A stretch of DNA of 64,000 nucleotides. It comes from Streptomyces tendae (GTDB lineage Bacteria > Actinomycetota > Actinomycetes > Streptomycetales > Streptomycetaceae). The notes beneath the pieces are model-generated. The model had not been told where the DNA came from. It worked only from the letters and a program-made list of their open reading frames with translations, and made no database searches. Positions 12,415-21,005 of the stretch are shown here, piece after piece. The number at the start of each line of letters is the position of its first letter. Position 1 is the stretch's first letter. The translations under genes and the position numbers were made by a program. The DNA lies in contig NZ_BMUY01000003.1 of NCBI RefSeq assembly GCF_014650435.1, forward strand, positions 186,001 to 250,000. The letters are read 5' to 3'.

Positions 12415-13605
12415 TCAGGGGGTCGGGGGGCGGAAGCCGATGGTGGGGACCGCGCGGCGCAGGGGCCACGGGGCCACCAGGTCGTCCGGGACCAGGCTGG
12501 CCAGGAACGCGTAGCGGCTGAGGGCGGCCGGGTCCTGGTCCTCCAGCGACTGGACCTTGCGCCACCAGGTCGCGATCTCGCCCCAGCCGGGCGCAGACAG
12601 CGAGCCACCGAACTCCTGGACGGACAGGGCCGCGGTCAGTCCGGCGAAGGCCAGGCGGTCGGCGAGCGGCCAGCCGGCCAGGGTGCCGGTGACGAAGCCG
12701 GCGACGAACACGTCCCCGGCGCCGGTCGGGTCCAGGGCCTCCACCTCGATCGCCGGGACCTCGGCGCTCTCCCCCGTGCGCCGGTCCACCGCGTAGGCGC
12801 CGTCCGCGCCGAGGGTGACCACGGCGAGCGGCACGTGCTCGGTCAGGGCGTGCGCGGCGGCGCGGGGGCAGGTGGCGCCGGTGTAGCGCATGGCCTCCTC
12901 CGCGTTGGGCAGGAACGCCTCGCAGTGCGCCAGGTCGGGCAGGGCCGCCAGGTCCCAGGCGCCGGTGTCGTCCCAGCCGACGTCGGCGAAGACCCGGGTG
13001 CCGCGGGCGGCGGCCCGGGCGATCCACGGGGCGCCGGCCCCGGGCGCGAGGGAGGCGACGGCGGCGCGGGCGCCGGGCGGGCAGTCGGGGGACGGCTCCT
13101 CGGGCGGCGGCTCGTGGCCGTGGGAGACCATCGTGCGCTCGCCCTCGTACGCCATGGAGACCGTCACCGGCGAGTGCCAGCCGCGCACGGTGCGCGAGGG
13201 GGCCAGGTCGATGCCCTCGCCCCGGGACAGGGCGTCCCAGCAGTAGTCGCCGTAGTGGTCGTCGCCGAACGCGGCGGCCAGCGAGGTGCGCAGGCCGAGG
13301 CGGGCCAGCGCGGTCGCCATGTTGGCGATGCCGCCCGGGCTCGACCCCATCCCCCGGGCCCAGGACTCGGTCCCGCGCACCGGGGCGGAGTCGAGCCCGG
13401 TGAAGATCACGTCGAGGAAGACGGTGCCCGTCAGGTACACGTCCCAGGGCGGGTCCTGCGGGGTGCGCAGGGCGGCCAGGGGATCGACCTGGGGGTGGCG
13501 GTGCGATCCCTCGGGCGGGACGTGGCGGTGCGTTCTCTCGTCGGCCGGCATGACCGGAACGTCGGTCGCGTCGGGCACGTCGGTGGACACGGTGGAGGCT
13601 GTCAC
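12415..13605 (-). CDS. PfkB-family carbohydrate kinase
   Basis: Ribokinase-like sugar kinase of 396 residues. The N-terminal GMGSSPGGIANMATALARLG block binds substrate and DPTGAGDVFVAGF near residue 290 is the catalytic anion-hole motif with its aspartate. The first 50 residues (His/Pro-rich) and the last 60 extend beyond the kinase core and match nothing I recognise. The substrate is unknown; proximity to a glucarate locus hints at a sugar or sugar-acid but proves nothing. Transcribed toward era. Confidence 0.85.
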   Translation of the reverse strand: MTASTVSTDVPDATDVPVMPADERTHRHVPPEGSHRHPQVDPLAALRTPQDPPWDVYLTGTVFLDVIFTGLDSAPVRGTESWARGMGSSPGGIANMATALARLGLRTSLAAAFGDDHYGDYCWDALSRGEGIDLAPSRTVRGWHSPVTVSMAYEGERTMVSHGHEPPPEEPSPDCPPGARAAVASLAPGAGAPWIARAAARGTRVFADVGWDDTGAWDLAALPDLAHCEAFLPNAEEAMRYTGATCPRAAAHALTEHVPLAVVTLGADGAYAVDRRTGESAEVPAIEVEALDPTGAGDVFVAGFVTGTLAGWPLADRLAFAGLTAALSVQEFGGSLSAPGWGEIATWWRKVQSLEDQDPAALSRYAFLASLVPDDLVAPWPLRRAVPTIGFRPPTP

Positions 13606-13779
13606 GGTGCGCTCCCTGGCATGGTGCGGACCCCGCCAGTGTGCACCACGCCACCGACAGTGCGGTGGTGCCGGCCGCGTGGCGCCAGGCGGTGGCAGGC
13701 CCCGGCTGCGCGGTCCGGGCGGCGCCCGGGGTGGTCTCCGGCGCAGGGGCCGCCGCCGCCCTTTCCGGCCGGGTACGGA
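13606..13779. other. Non-coding remainder of the pfkB-gudD gap
   Basis: The part of the 516-bp gap next to pfkB holds no gene, RNA or repeat that I can support. Its open frames are GC-rich and unlike any family I know. Confidence 0.4.
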
Positions 13780-14103
13780 CCCGGTCGTTGCGTCCGCCGC
13801 CGCGCACCAGCAGCACGCTGAGGGCGGCCAGGAAGCCGACGACGGTCAGCCCGACCTCGGCGGGTTCGTCGCCCCCACCGCCTTCGGCATCGCGGCCAGG
13901 CACAGCGCGCCGAGCCCGACCCAGGGCGAGACGAACACGCCGATGTCGTCCACGATCGACGGCAGCCAGAAGGTCACCGTGTACAGGGCGACGTTGATGG
14001 TGCGGTCACAGCCGCACACCGCGCGGCTCCCGCCGTACGTGCCCACGCCCGTGCCCAGCCACCACGGACGCCACCCCCGCAGGTACCTGGGCAGGAAGGC
14101 GCA
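13780..14103 (-). pseudogene. Remnant of an MFS sugar-acid transporter
   Basis: The minus strand encodes, in one frame (13846-14046), NVALYTVTFWLPSIVDDIGV, which looks like a transmembrane segment of the anion:cation symporter group of MFS transporters, followed by further hydrophobic sequence. After a frame change near 13870 the reading continues as EVGLTVVGFLAALSVLLVRG, another membrane segment. No start codon, RBS or complete domain remains, and only about 100 of some 430 residues are recognisable. It lies directly downstream of the glucarate genes, where a glucarate permease is normally found. I infer a decayed transporter gene. Confidence 0.5.
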
Positions 14104-14121
14104 CCACCTTGCTCCGGGAGA

Positions 14122-15417
14122 TCACCAGCGCGGAACCGAGGGCGTCACCCACTCCGGGTCGGCGACCCGCATCGCCGCCGCGTCGTCGCGGTCGCGCAGC
14201 GTGCCGTCGTCGTCGAGCCAGCGCCGGTGCAGGAACGCCAGGCGCTCGCGGTCGAGTTCGACGCCGAGGCCGGGGGCGTCGGAGACGGCGACCTTGCCGC
14301 CGTCGAAGGTGAGCCGTTCGGTGAGCACGTCCTCGGACTGCCAGGGGTAGTGGGAGTCGCAGGCGTGGTGGAGGTTGGGCACGGTGGCCGCGACGTGGGT
14401 CATCGCGGCGAGGCTGATGCCCAGGTGGGTGTTGGAGTGCATGGAGACGCCCACGCCGAAGGTGCGGCAGACGGCGGCCAGTTGCTGGGTGCTGCGCAGT
14501 CCGCCCCAGTAGTGGTGGTCGGAGAGCACGACCTGCACGGCGCCCTTGGTGAACGCCTCCTGGATCTCGGCGAACGTCGTCACGCACATGTTGGTCGCGA
14601 GCGGCACCCCGGTCTTGGCGGCGACCTCGGCCATCGCCGGGGTGCCGAGCGCGGGGTCCTCCAGGTACTCCAGGACGTCCCCGAGTTCCGCAGCGACCTC
14701 GAGGGAGGTCTCCACGGACCAGGCGCCGTTGGGGTCCAGGCGCAGGGGGTGCCCGGGGAACGCCTCGGCGAGGGCCTTGACCGCGGCGATCTCCTCCTCC
14801 GGCGGGAAGACGCCGCCCTTGAGCTTGAAGGAGGTGAAGCCGTACCGCTCGGTGAAGGCGCGGGCCTGGGCGACGACGCCGGCCGGGTCGACAGCCGCTC
14901 CCCAGTCGTCCTTCTCGCTCGCCACGCCCTCGGGGTGGTCGGCCCACTTGTAGAAGAGGTAGGCGCTGTACTCGACGGCGTCGCGGACCTTGCCGCCGAG
15001 CAGGGCGTGCACGGGCAGGCCGAGCGCCTTGCCGAGGGCGTCGAGGCAGGCGACCTCGAAGCCGGAGACGACGGACAGGCGCAGCTTGTCGGCGGTCTGG
15101 ACGCCGCGCAGCCCGCCGACGTCCACCTGCCCCGAGACCCGGGAGGAGTCGACGGCGACCTCGTCGGCGAGGGTGAACAGGCCGTTCAGGTCGGACACCT
15201 GACGGCCGACCAGCTTGTCGGCGAACGGACGGGCCAGCTCCAGGTACTTGGCGTCGCCGTAGGTCTCGCCGACGCCGGTGACGCCGTCGGCGGTCTCCAC
15301 CTCGACGATCAGGCGGGGGGTGTAGGGCTGGTGCACGCCCTGGGTGTTCAGCAGGGGCGGGTCGGCGACCAGGATCGGCGTCAGGTGGACGGCCGTGATG
15401 GTGAGGTCGCGGGTCAC
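14122..15417 (-). CDS. gudD: Glucarate dehydratase (enolase superfamily)
   Basis: Converts D-glucarate to 5-dehydro-4-deoxyglucarate, cytoplasmic and magnesium dependent. The 431-residue product begins with TPILVADPPLLNTQGVHQPY and carries the enolase-superfamily YGFTSFKLKGG lysine motif, metal ligands in LRLDPNGAW and LEDPALG, and the SMHSNTHLGIS histidine block specific to glucarate dehydratases. The GTG at 15417 overlaps the kdgD stop (GTGA) and has AGGAG upstream, so the two are coupled. It appears complete, unlike its partners. Confidence 0.9.
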   Translation of the reverse strand: MTRDLTITAVHLTPILVADPPLLNTQGVHQPYTPRLIVEVETADGVTGVGETYGDAKYLELARPFADKLVGRQVSDLNGLFTLADEVAVDSSRVSGQVDVGGLRGVQTADKLRLSVVSGFEVACLDALGKALGLPVHALLGGKVRDAVEYSAYLFYKWADHPEGVASEKDDWGAAVDPAGVVAQARAFTERYGFTSFKLKGGVFPPEEEIAAVKALAEAFPGHPLRLDPNGAWSVETSLEVAAELGDVLEYLEDPALGTPAMAEVAAKTGVPLATNMCVTTFAEIQEAFTKGAVQVVLSDHHYWGGLRSTQQLAAVCRTFGVGVSMHSNTHLGISLAAMTHVAATVPNLHHACDSHYPWQSEDVLTERLTFDGGKVAVSDAPGLGVELDRERLAFLHRRWLDDDGTLRDRDDAAAMRVADPEWVTPSVPRW

Positions 15418-16115
15418 AGGGCGGCTCCTACGAGGTCGAGTCCGGTGGTGAGCAGGGTCTTGAGGGCCTGGACCTCGGCGGTGGCGGCGCCGTTGAAGAA
15501 CAGGAAGTCGTCGGGCGCGGCGAGGACGGTGCGCTGGAGGCGGTCGAGGTCGCTGTGGCCGTCCTTGAGGCCGATCACGCCGGGAACGCGGGCCAGGCGC
15601 CGCACGGACTCGGCGGTGTGGGCGACCTGGCCGCGCTGGTAGGCGATGAGCGGGAGCCGGGTGCCGGCGGCGATCCGCTCCACCTGGGCGACCAGGCCGT
15701 CCTGCGGGGCGGCGGTGAGGTAGTGCGGCATGACGAGGAGGGCGTCGGCACCGGCCTCCTCGGCGATGCGCGCGAACCGCAGGGCCTGCGCCCAGCCGTA
15801 GCCGGTCCCGGCGACGACCGGCACCCTCCCGGCCGTCTCCTCGACGGCGATGGCGACCGCCTGCCGGTACTCGTCCTCGTCCAGGGAGAAGAACTCGCCG
15901 GTGCCGCAGGCGGGGAAGAGGGCTCCGGGACCGGCGGCGAGCCGTTCGGCGACGTAGGCCCGGTATCCGTCGGCGTCGAAGGAGCCGTCCTCGTGGAAGC
16001 TGGTCAGCGGGAAGGACAGCGCGCTCGCCGCCATGCCTTCGCGCAGCCGCCGGACGACGGCTGCCCGACCGGTGCCGGTGTCGGGGACGGGGCCCGCACT
16101 CGTCGTCTCCATCAC
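15414..16115 (-). CDS. kdgD: 5-dehydro-4-deoxyglucarate dehydratase, shortened
   Basis: DHDPS-superfamily TIM-barrel enzyme that should turn the gudD product into 2,5-dioxopentanoate. The Schiff-base lysine (K184 in GVIGLKDG), its tyrosine (Y159) and the GTGEF phosphate-loop-like motif are present. The protein has only 233 residues where the family has about 300: after FFNGAATAEV the sequence jumps to LKTLLTTGLDLVGAAL, which resembles a normal C-terminus, so roughly 65 residues (the last barrel strands) seem to be missing. Start is GTG 16115 or ATG 16112; GGGAGG lies unusually close. It may be inactive. Confidence 0.8.
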   Translation of the reverse strand: MMETTSAGPVPDTGTGRAAVVRRLREGMAASALSFPLTSFHEDGSFDADGYRAYVAERLAAGPGALFPACGTGEFFSLDEDEYRQAVAIAVEETAGRVPVVAGTGYGWAQALRFARIAEEAGADALLVMPHYLTAAPQDGLVAQVERIAAGTRLPLIAYQRGQVAHTAESVRRLARVPGVIGLKDGHSDLDRLQRTVLAAPDDFLFFNGAATAEVQALKTLLTTGLDLVGAAL

Positions 16116-16124
16116 CTCCCACTG

Positions 16125-16157
16125 TCTCCGTATGTAGATGACGTCTACGTACGGAGA
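16125..16157. promoter_or_regulatory. 33-bp palindrome in the kdgD-iclR gap
   Basis: Arms of 14 bp (TCTCCGTATGTAGA and TCTACGTACGGAGA) pair with one mismatch around TGACG. It begins 9 bp upstream of the kdgD start and ends 64 bp before the IclR gene, so one site could control both directions. Position and symmetry fit the operator of the IclR regulator. Confidence 0.65.
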
Positions 16158-16209
16158 TGGAGATTAGAGAGGTGACCGTTGGGCGTCAATGGGTCGGGGG
16201 GCATCCGTT

Positions 16210-16215
16210 TACGAT
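16210..16215 (+). promoter_or_regulatory. -10 box of the iclR gene (leaderless)
   Basis: TACGAT ends 6 nt before the ATG at 16222 and there is no Shine-Dalgarno. A convincing -35 is not visible. Confidence 0.4.
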
Positions 16216-16221
16216 CGGCCC

Positions 16222-17019
16222 ATGTCGGAGACTGGGGACGCGACGCCGGGCGGCGTCCGCGAGGTGAAGTCCGCGGCGCGCACGGTGGAACTGCTGGAGG
16301 TGCTGGCCGCGCGCGGCGACCGTCCGGCCCGCCTCCAGGAACTGGCGGACGAGCTGGGGGTGCCGCGCAGTTCGATGTACGCGCTGCTGCAGACCCTGAT
16401 CTCGCGCGGCTGGGTCCGCACCGACGTCACCGGCTCGCTCTACGGCATCGGCATCCACGCCCTGCTCACCGGCACCAGCTACCTGGACTCCGACCCCCGG
16501 GTGCGGGCGGTGCGGCCGTACCTCGACGAGGCGTCCGAGGCGCTGGGCGAGACCATCCACCTGGGGCGGCTGGACGGGCACGACGTGGCGTACCTGGCCA
16601 CCCGGGAGTCGCACGAGTACCTGCGCACGATCAGCCGGGTGGGACGCCGGCTGCCCGCCCACGTGGGCGCCCTCGGCAAGGCGCTGCTGGCGGAGCGGCC
16701 GGACGCGGACCTGCCCGAGGGGCCGTACGAGGCGTTCACCCCGAACACGCACACCAGCAGGGAGGCCCTGATGGCCGATCTCGCCCGGACCAGGGAGCGC
16801 GGATACTCCGTCGACCGCGAGGAGGGCGTGGCCGGCATCGTCGGTTTCGGCTTCGCGCTGCGCTACGACGCCCCGGCGCTGGACGCGGTCAGCTGCTCGG
16901 TGCCGGTGGCCCGGCTGACGCCGGATCACGAGGCGCGGATCGTGGCGGTGATGCGGGAGATCAGGGCAAAACTGGAGGCGACGGTTCCGGCCGGAGGCGG
17001 CTCGATCCACTGGCGTTAG
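16222..17019 (+). CDS. IclR-family regulator of the glucarate genes
   Basis: A 265-residue IclR protein: N-terminal winged helix (about 18-80, ARLQELADELGVPRSSMYALLQTLISRGWV) and C-terminal effector-binding domain (about 95-255, with VGALGKALLA and RGYSVDREEGVAGIVGFGFALRYD). It is divergent from kdgD-gudD across a 106-bp gap holding a long palindrome, the standard layout for an IclR repressor of sugar-acid catabolism. Glucarate or a derivative is the likely effector, by context only. Confidence 0.88.
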   Translation: MSETGDATPGGVREVKSAARTVELLEVLAARGDRPARLQELADELGVPRSSMYALLQTLISRGWVRTDVTGSLYGIGIHALLTGTSYLDSDPRVRAVRPYLDEASEALGETIHLGRLDGHDVAYLATRESHEYLRTISRVGRRLPAHVGALGKALLAERPDADLPEGPYEAFTPNTHTSREALMADLARTRERGYSVDREEGVAGIVGFGFALRYDAPALDAVSCSVPVARLTPDHEARIVAVMREIRAKLEATVPAGGGSIHWR

Positions 17020-17058
17020 CGCTCGCTGTTACCCAGCCTCCAAACCTCCAAACAGGTA

Positions 17059-17074
17059 TGTGACGTAGATCACA
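17059..17074. promoter_or_regulatory. CRP-like palindrome TGTGA-N6-TCACA
   Basis: A perfect 16-bp CRP/FNR-type site about 120 bp upstream of the MFS gene at 17194. Streptomycetes encode a Crp protein that recognises sites of this form. The centre (CGTAGA) also resembles the half-site in the palindrome at 16125-16157. Confidence 0.5.
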
Positions 17075-17193
17075 CCGACCCGCCTGTTTCGGGGCTCCTT
17101 CCGCTTGATACAAATTGCCCGCGCGTCCTCGTCGGTCGACGGTCGTCGCCCCCCTCCCTTCCCACCGTCCTTTCGCATGCCCTGGGAACGCCC

Positions 17194-18543
17194 GTGTTCG
17201 CCCCCCGCACCACCCCCTGGCCCCTCGTCGCCCTTTTCACGGCCGGGTACCTGCCTCCGTACCTGCTGCCCACCACCGTCGGCAGGCTCGACACCAGCCT
17301 TCCGCTGTCCACCACGCAGGCGGGCGCCGTCGGCAGCGCGCTGCTGCTGAGTTCGGCGACCGCGGGCTTCCTGCTGGCCTCCCGGGTGCAGCGCGTCGGC
17401 GCCCGGACACTGGCCCGGCTCGGCCTCGCACTGGCCGTCCTCGGCTACGGCGCCGCCGCGCTCACCACGGCCGTCCCGGCCGTCGTCGTCGGCGCGGTCG
17501 TGGGCGGTTTCGGATCGGGCACGGCCATGACGGTCGCCGCCACCCGGATCGCCGCCGAGAAGGATCCCCACCGCGCCTCCACGGTGGGCCTGCTGAGCGT
17601 GTCGGCGCTGGCCGGTGCGGTGTATCTGACGGTGCCGCACCTCGGCCGGGCGCACGGGCTGCCGCTGGCCGCGATCGCCCTGACGGCGCTGGCGGTGTGG
17701 CCGTTGACCGGCCGCCTGCCGGGCCCGGCGGCCGCCTCCCCGGCCGCACCCGGCGCCGACGCCACCGCGCCGCTCCCCCACCGCCGTTCGGGACTCGTCC
17801 TGGCCGTCACGGTGCTGTGCTGGTCCCTGGCCCAGAACTCGCTGTGGGGTGTCAGCGGCCGGATCGGGCTGACACAGGCCGGACTGGGCGACGCCGCCCT
17901 CGGGGCCGTGTTCGCCGTCGCGCTGGGCGCGGGCCTGGTGGGCGTGCTGGTGGCGGGTGCGCTCGGGCCGCGGCTGGGGCGGGCGATGCCCGTCGGCGCC
18001 GGCACGGTGCTCATCGCGGGCTGCATCGCGGTGAGCGCGTCGGCGACGACGCCGACGGCCTTCGCGACCGGCGAGATCGCCTGGAACACCGTCTACCCGG
18101 TCGTGCTGTCGTACCTGATCGGCCTCGCCGCCTCGCTCGACGCGCGCGGCCGGTGGGCGGTGCTCGTCGGCTCGGCGTCCTCGCTGGGCACCGCGGCCGG
18201 ACCGCTGGCCGGCAGCGTCCTGTCGGCGCAGGCCGGTTACGCGGGCATGGGGCTGGTCCTGGCCGCCGGACTGCTGCTGCTCGCCGCGCCGCTGACCGCC
18301 GTCGCCCTGCACACCGCGGGCCGCCCGCTGCTGCCCGGCGCGATCCGCCGCCGCGGCGGCACCCCGGCCGCGCTGGTCGCCGCCGCCACGGGCACGCCGA
18401 GCGGTGCGGTGCCCGAGGTCGGTGCCGTGGAGCAGCCGGTCGTGGAGATCGACGTGGAGGCCCCGGCGGTGGCCGTCCAGGGCGCCTACGACACGGCGGG
18501 ACCCCGGCAGGCGGCGGCCACACCGGGGTCCGGGCCGGGCTGA
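17194..18543 (+). CDS. MFS transporter of unknown substrate
   Basis: A 449-residue membrane protein with about 12 hydrophobic segments and a short cytoplasmic loop near residue 190 (Pro/Ala-rich), followed by a tail of about 80 polar residues after the last segment. The loop between segments 2 and 3 reads ASRVQRVGARTLARLG, a weak motif A. No closer family can be named. The GTG start at 17194 has only weak ribosome-binding sequence. A CRP-like site lies upstream. It is convergent with the deaminase gene. Confidence 0.75.
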   Translation: MFAPRTTPWPLVALFTAGYLPPYLLPTTVGRLDTSLPLSTTQAGAVGSALLLSSATAGFLLASRVQRVGARTLARLGLALAVLGYGAAALTTAVPAVVVGAVVGGFGSGTAMTVAATRIAAEKDPHRASTVGLLSVSALAGAVYLTVPHLGRAHGLPLAAIALTALAVWPLTGRLPGPAAASPAAPGADATAPLPHRRSGLVLAVTVLCWSLAQNSLWGVSGRIGLTQAGLGDAALGAVFAVALGAGLVGVLVAGALGPRLGRAMPVGAGTVLIAGCIAVSASATTPTAFATGEIAWNTVYPVVLSYLIGLAASLDARGRWAVLVGSASSLGTAAGPLAGSVLSAQAGYAGMGLVLAAGLLLLAAPLTAVALHTAGRPLLPGAIRRRGGTPAALVAAATGTPSGAVPEVGAVEQPVVEIDVEAPAVAVQGAYDTAGPRQAAATPGSGPG

Positions 18544-18562
18544 GCCCTGCGCGGAGGAGCCG

Positions 18563-19561
18563 CTAGGCGGCGGGGAACTGGTACGCCTCGACCTCCGCGA
18601 GGTACCGCGCGCGCAGTTCCTCGTCGTCCTCCAGGAAGGAGGCGAGGAACGAGTTGCGGGCCAGCTCCCGCAGCCGCTCCCCGGTCAGGCCGAGGGCCTG
18701 GCGCACGGCGTCGAAGTTGTCGCCCGCGTAGCCGCCGAAGTAGGCCGGGTCGTCGGAGTTCACCGTGCACATCAGGCCCGCGTCGAGCATCGCGGGCAGC
18801 GGGTGGTCGGCGAGGGTGTCGACCGTGCGCAGCCGCACGTTGGACAGCGGGCACAGGGTGAGCGGGACGCGCTCGCGCACCAGCCGCTCGACCAGCGCCG
18901 GGTCCTCCACCGAGCGCAGCCCGTGGTCGATCCGCTCCACGCCGAGGACGTCGAGGGCCTCGACGACGTACGCGGGCGGCCCCTCCTCGCCGGCGTGCGC
19001 GACCCGGCGCAGGCCGAGGGCGGCGGCGGCCTCGTACACCTCGCGGAACTTGACCGGAGGGTGGCCGACCTCGGCGGAGTCCAGGCCGACGCCGGTGATG
19101 CGGTCGAGGTACGGCTTGGCCGCGTCCAGCGTCGCCATCGCCGACTCGGCGGACTCGTCGCGCAGGAAGCAGAGGATCAGCCGGGTGGAGACGCCGTGGT
19201 TCTCACGACTGGCGCCCAGTGCCCGCCACAGCCCCTCGATGACCGTGCCCATCTCCACGTCCCGGGCGAGGTGGGCCTGCGGGTCGAAGAAGATCTCCGC
19301 GTGCCGGACACCCTGGGCGGCGGCGCGGGCGAGGTAGGCGTTCGCGAGGTCCTCGAAGTCCCGCTCGGTGCGCAGGACGGCCATCAGCTCGTAGTACAGG
19401 TTCAGGAAGGACTGGAGGTCCGCGAAGCGGTACGCCTCACGCAGCGCGTCCTCGTCCGCGTACGGCAGGGACACGCCGTTGCGGGCGGCCAGCGCGAAGG
19501 CCAGCTCCGGCTCCAGGGTGCCTTCGATGTGGAGGTGCAGTTCAGCTTTGGGCAGGGGCAT
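18563..19561 (-). CDS. Adenine/adenosine deaminase family protein
   Basis: Amidohydrolase of 332 residues with the zinc motif HLHIEGT near the start, HAGEEG, HGLRSVEDP and CPLSNVRL then VNSDDPAYFGGY. The LDSAEVGHPPVKF and DPAYFGGY stretches match the adenine aminohydrolase branch better than classic adenosine deaminases, as I remember them, so adenine salvage (adenine to hypoxanthine) is my preferred call. The ATG at 19561 follows TACGAT (19568-19573) by 6 nt, a leaderless arrangement. It lies 20 bp downstream of RNase Z. Confidence 0.85.
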   Translation of the reverse strand: MPLPKAELHLHIEGTLEPELAFALAARNGVSLPYADEDALREAYRFADLQSFLNLYYELMAVLRTERDFEDLANAYLARAAAQGVRHAEIFFDPQAHLARDVEMGTVIEGLWRALGASRENHGVSTRLILCFLRDESAESAMATLDAAKPYLDRITGVGLDSAEVGHPPVKFREVYEAAAALGLRRVAHAGEEGPPAYVVEALDVLGVERIDHGLRSVEDPALVERLVRERVPLTLCPLSNVRLRTVDTLADHPLPAMLDAGLMCTVNSDDPAYFGGYAGDNFDAVRQALGLTGERLRELARNSFLASFLEDDEELRARYLAEVEAYQFPAA

Positions 19562-19581
19562 CAGAGCATCGTACGGCGGTT

Positions 19582-20487
19582 TCACCGACGTTTCGGAACC
19601 GGTACGCGGGTGAGGTCGCGGGCCACGGTCAGCTCGCCCGCGTAACCGGCCGCGCGTGCCTGCCGTTCGAACTCCTCGGGATCCGAGTAGCGCTGGCTGA
19701 AGTGGGTGAGCACCAGGTGCCGTACGCCCGCGTCCCGGGCCACCCGCGCGGCCTGCCCGGCGGTGAGGTGGCCGTGGTCGGTGGCGAGGTTCTCGTCCTC
19801 GTCGAGGAAGGTCGACTCGATGACGAGCAGGTCGCATCCCTCGGCGAGCGCGTGCACACCCTCGCAGAGCCGGGTGTCCATGACGAACGCGAACCGCTGG
19901 CCGCGGCGGACCTCGCTGACCTCGTCGAGCGGGACGCCGTGCAGCGAGCCGTCGCGCTGGATGCGGCCGACGTCGGGGCCCTTGATGCCGTGCGCGGCGA
20001 GGCGGTCGGGCAGCATGCGGCGGCCGTCGGGCTCGGTGAGCCGGTAGCCGTACGACTCGACGGGGTGCGACAGCCTGCGGGCGTCCAGGGTGTAGGCGGG
20101 GGTCACCGCGAGCGGGCCGTTGGCGGCGACCGGGGCCTCGGTGAGGGCGACGGTCTCGCGGTAGGCGGTGGCGTACCGCAGGCGCTCGAAGAAACGCTGC
20201 CCGGAGCGCGGGTAGTGGGCGGTGATCTCGTGCGGGACCCGGTCCAGGTTGATGCGCTGGATCACCCCGGCGAGGCCCAGGCTGTGGTCGCCGTGGAAGT
20301 GCGTGACGCAGATCCGGTTCAGGTCGTGGGCGGCGACCCCGGCGCGCAGCATCTGGCGCTGGGTGCCCTCGCCGGGGTCGAACAGGATGCCCTCGCCGTC
20401 CCAGCGCAGCAGGTAGCCGTTGTGGTTGCGGTGCCGGGTCGGGACCTGGCTGGCGGTGCCGAGGACGACGAGTTCACGTACGGACAT
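19582..20487 (-). CDS. rnz: Ribonuclease Z
   Basis: Metallo-beta-lactamase-fold endonuclease that trims tRNA 3' trailers, 301 residues. The signature HFHGDH, the [20 protein letters not shown] start, the exosite-type region before [10 protein letters not shown] and the late HFSQRY histidine motif are all present. It is divergent from no gene: HIT and tricorn genes lie upstream on the same strand, so all four may be cotranscribed. Confidence 0.93.
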   Translation of the reverse strand: MSVRELVVLGTASQVPTRHRNHNGYLLRWDGEGILFDPGEGTQRQMLRAGVAAHDLNRICVTHFHGDHSLGLAGVIQRINLDRVPHEITAHYPRSGQRFFERLRYATAYRETVALTEAPVAANGPLAVTPAYTLDARRLSHPVESYGYRLTEPDGRRMLPDRLAAHGIKGPDVGRIQRDGSLHGVPLDEVSEVRRGQRFAFVMDTRLCEGVHALAEGCDLLVIESTFLDEDENLATDHGHLTAGQAARVARDAGVRHLVLTHFSQRYSDPEEFERQARAAGYAGELTVARDLTRVPVPKRR

Positions 20488-20515
20488 GGTGGGTGGTGGT
20501 CCGGTCCTGTCCGGG

Positions 20516-20869
20516 CTATCCGGGAGGCCATTCGAGGCCGCGGCCGCCGAGCACGTGGGCGTGCGCGTGCCAGACGGTCTGTCCGGCGCCGCTGCCGGTG
20601 TTGAAGACGATGCGGTAGCTGTCCAGCTTCTCGTCGTCGGCGACGGCCTGGGTCTCGCGCAGCACGTCGGCGGCGAGCTGCGGGGCCTCGGCGGCGAGGG
20701 CCGCGGCGTCCTTGTGGTGGGCCTTGGGGATCACCAGGACGTGGGTGGGGGCCTGGAGGTTGATGTCCCGGAAGGCGACGGTGGTGTCCGTCTCGCGGAC
20801 GATGGTCGCGGGGATCTGGCCTGCGACGATCTTGCAGAACAGACAGTCGTCCTGTGGCTCGCCAGTCAC
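20516..20869 (-). CDS. HIT-family (Hint-type) protein
   Basis: Small nucleotide hydrolase of 117 residues. CLFCKI is the N-terminal zinc-type motif of Hint proteins and [10 protein letters not shown] contains the H-x-H-x-H triad whose central histidine is nucleophilic. Substrates are nucleoside phosphoramidates or adenylated intermediates. The GTG at 20869 is preceded by GAGGAG at 7 nt. Confidence 0.93.
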   Translation of the reverse strand: MTGEPQDDCLFCKIVAGQIPATIVRETDTTVAFRDINLQAPTHVLVIPKAHHKDAAALAAEAPQLAADVLRETQAVADDEKLDSYRIVFNTGSGAGQTVWHAHAHVLGGRGLEWPPG

Positions 20870-20939
20870 TTGGCACTCCTCACGCCGGTGATCTTCCAAT
20901 GAGCATCGTATCGGCCACCACCGCCCCAGCTGCGGGCAA

Positions 20940-20992
20940 CATAGCTGCGGGCAGTCGTGCCGCTTGGGGCGGCACGGGTGGGCGCAGCTATG
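20940..20992 (-). terminator. Nested stem-loop after the tricorn gene
   Basis: Outer arms CATAGCTGCG / CGCAGCTATG (10 bp, perfect) enclose inner arms CGTGCCGC / GCGGCACG (8 bp, perfect) with symmetric 6-nt internal loops and a 5-nt apical loop. It begins 13 nt after the tricorn stop codon and lies before the HIT gene on the same strand, so it probably ends or attenuates tricorn transcription. Confidence 0.6.
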
Positions 20993-21005
20993 GCCGCGCC
21001 GCGGG

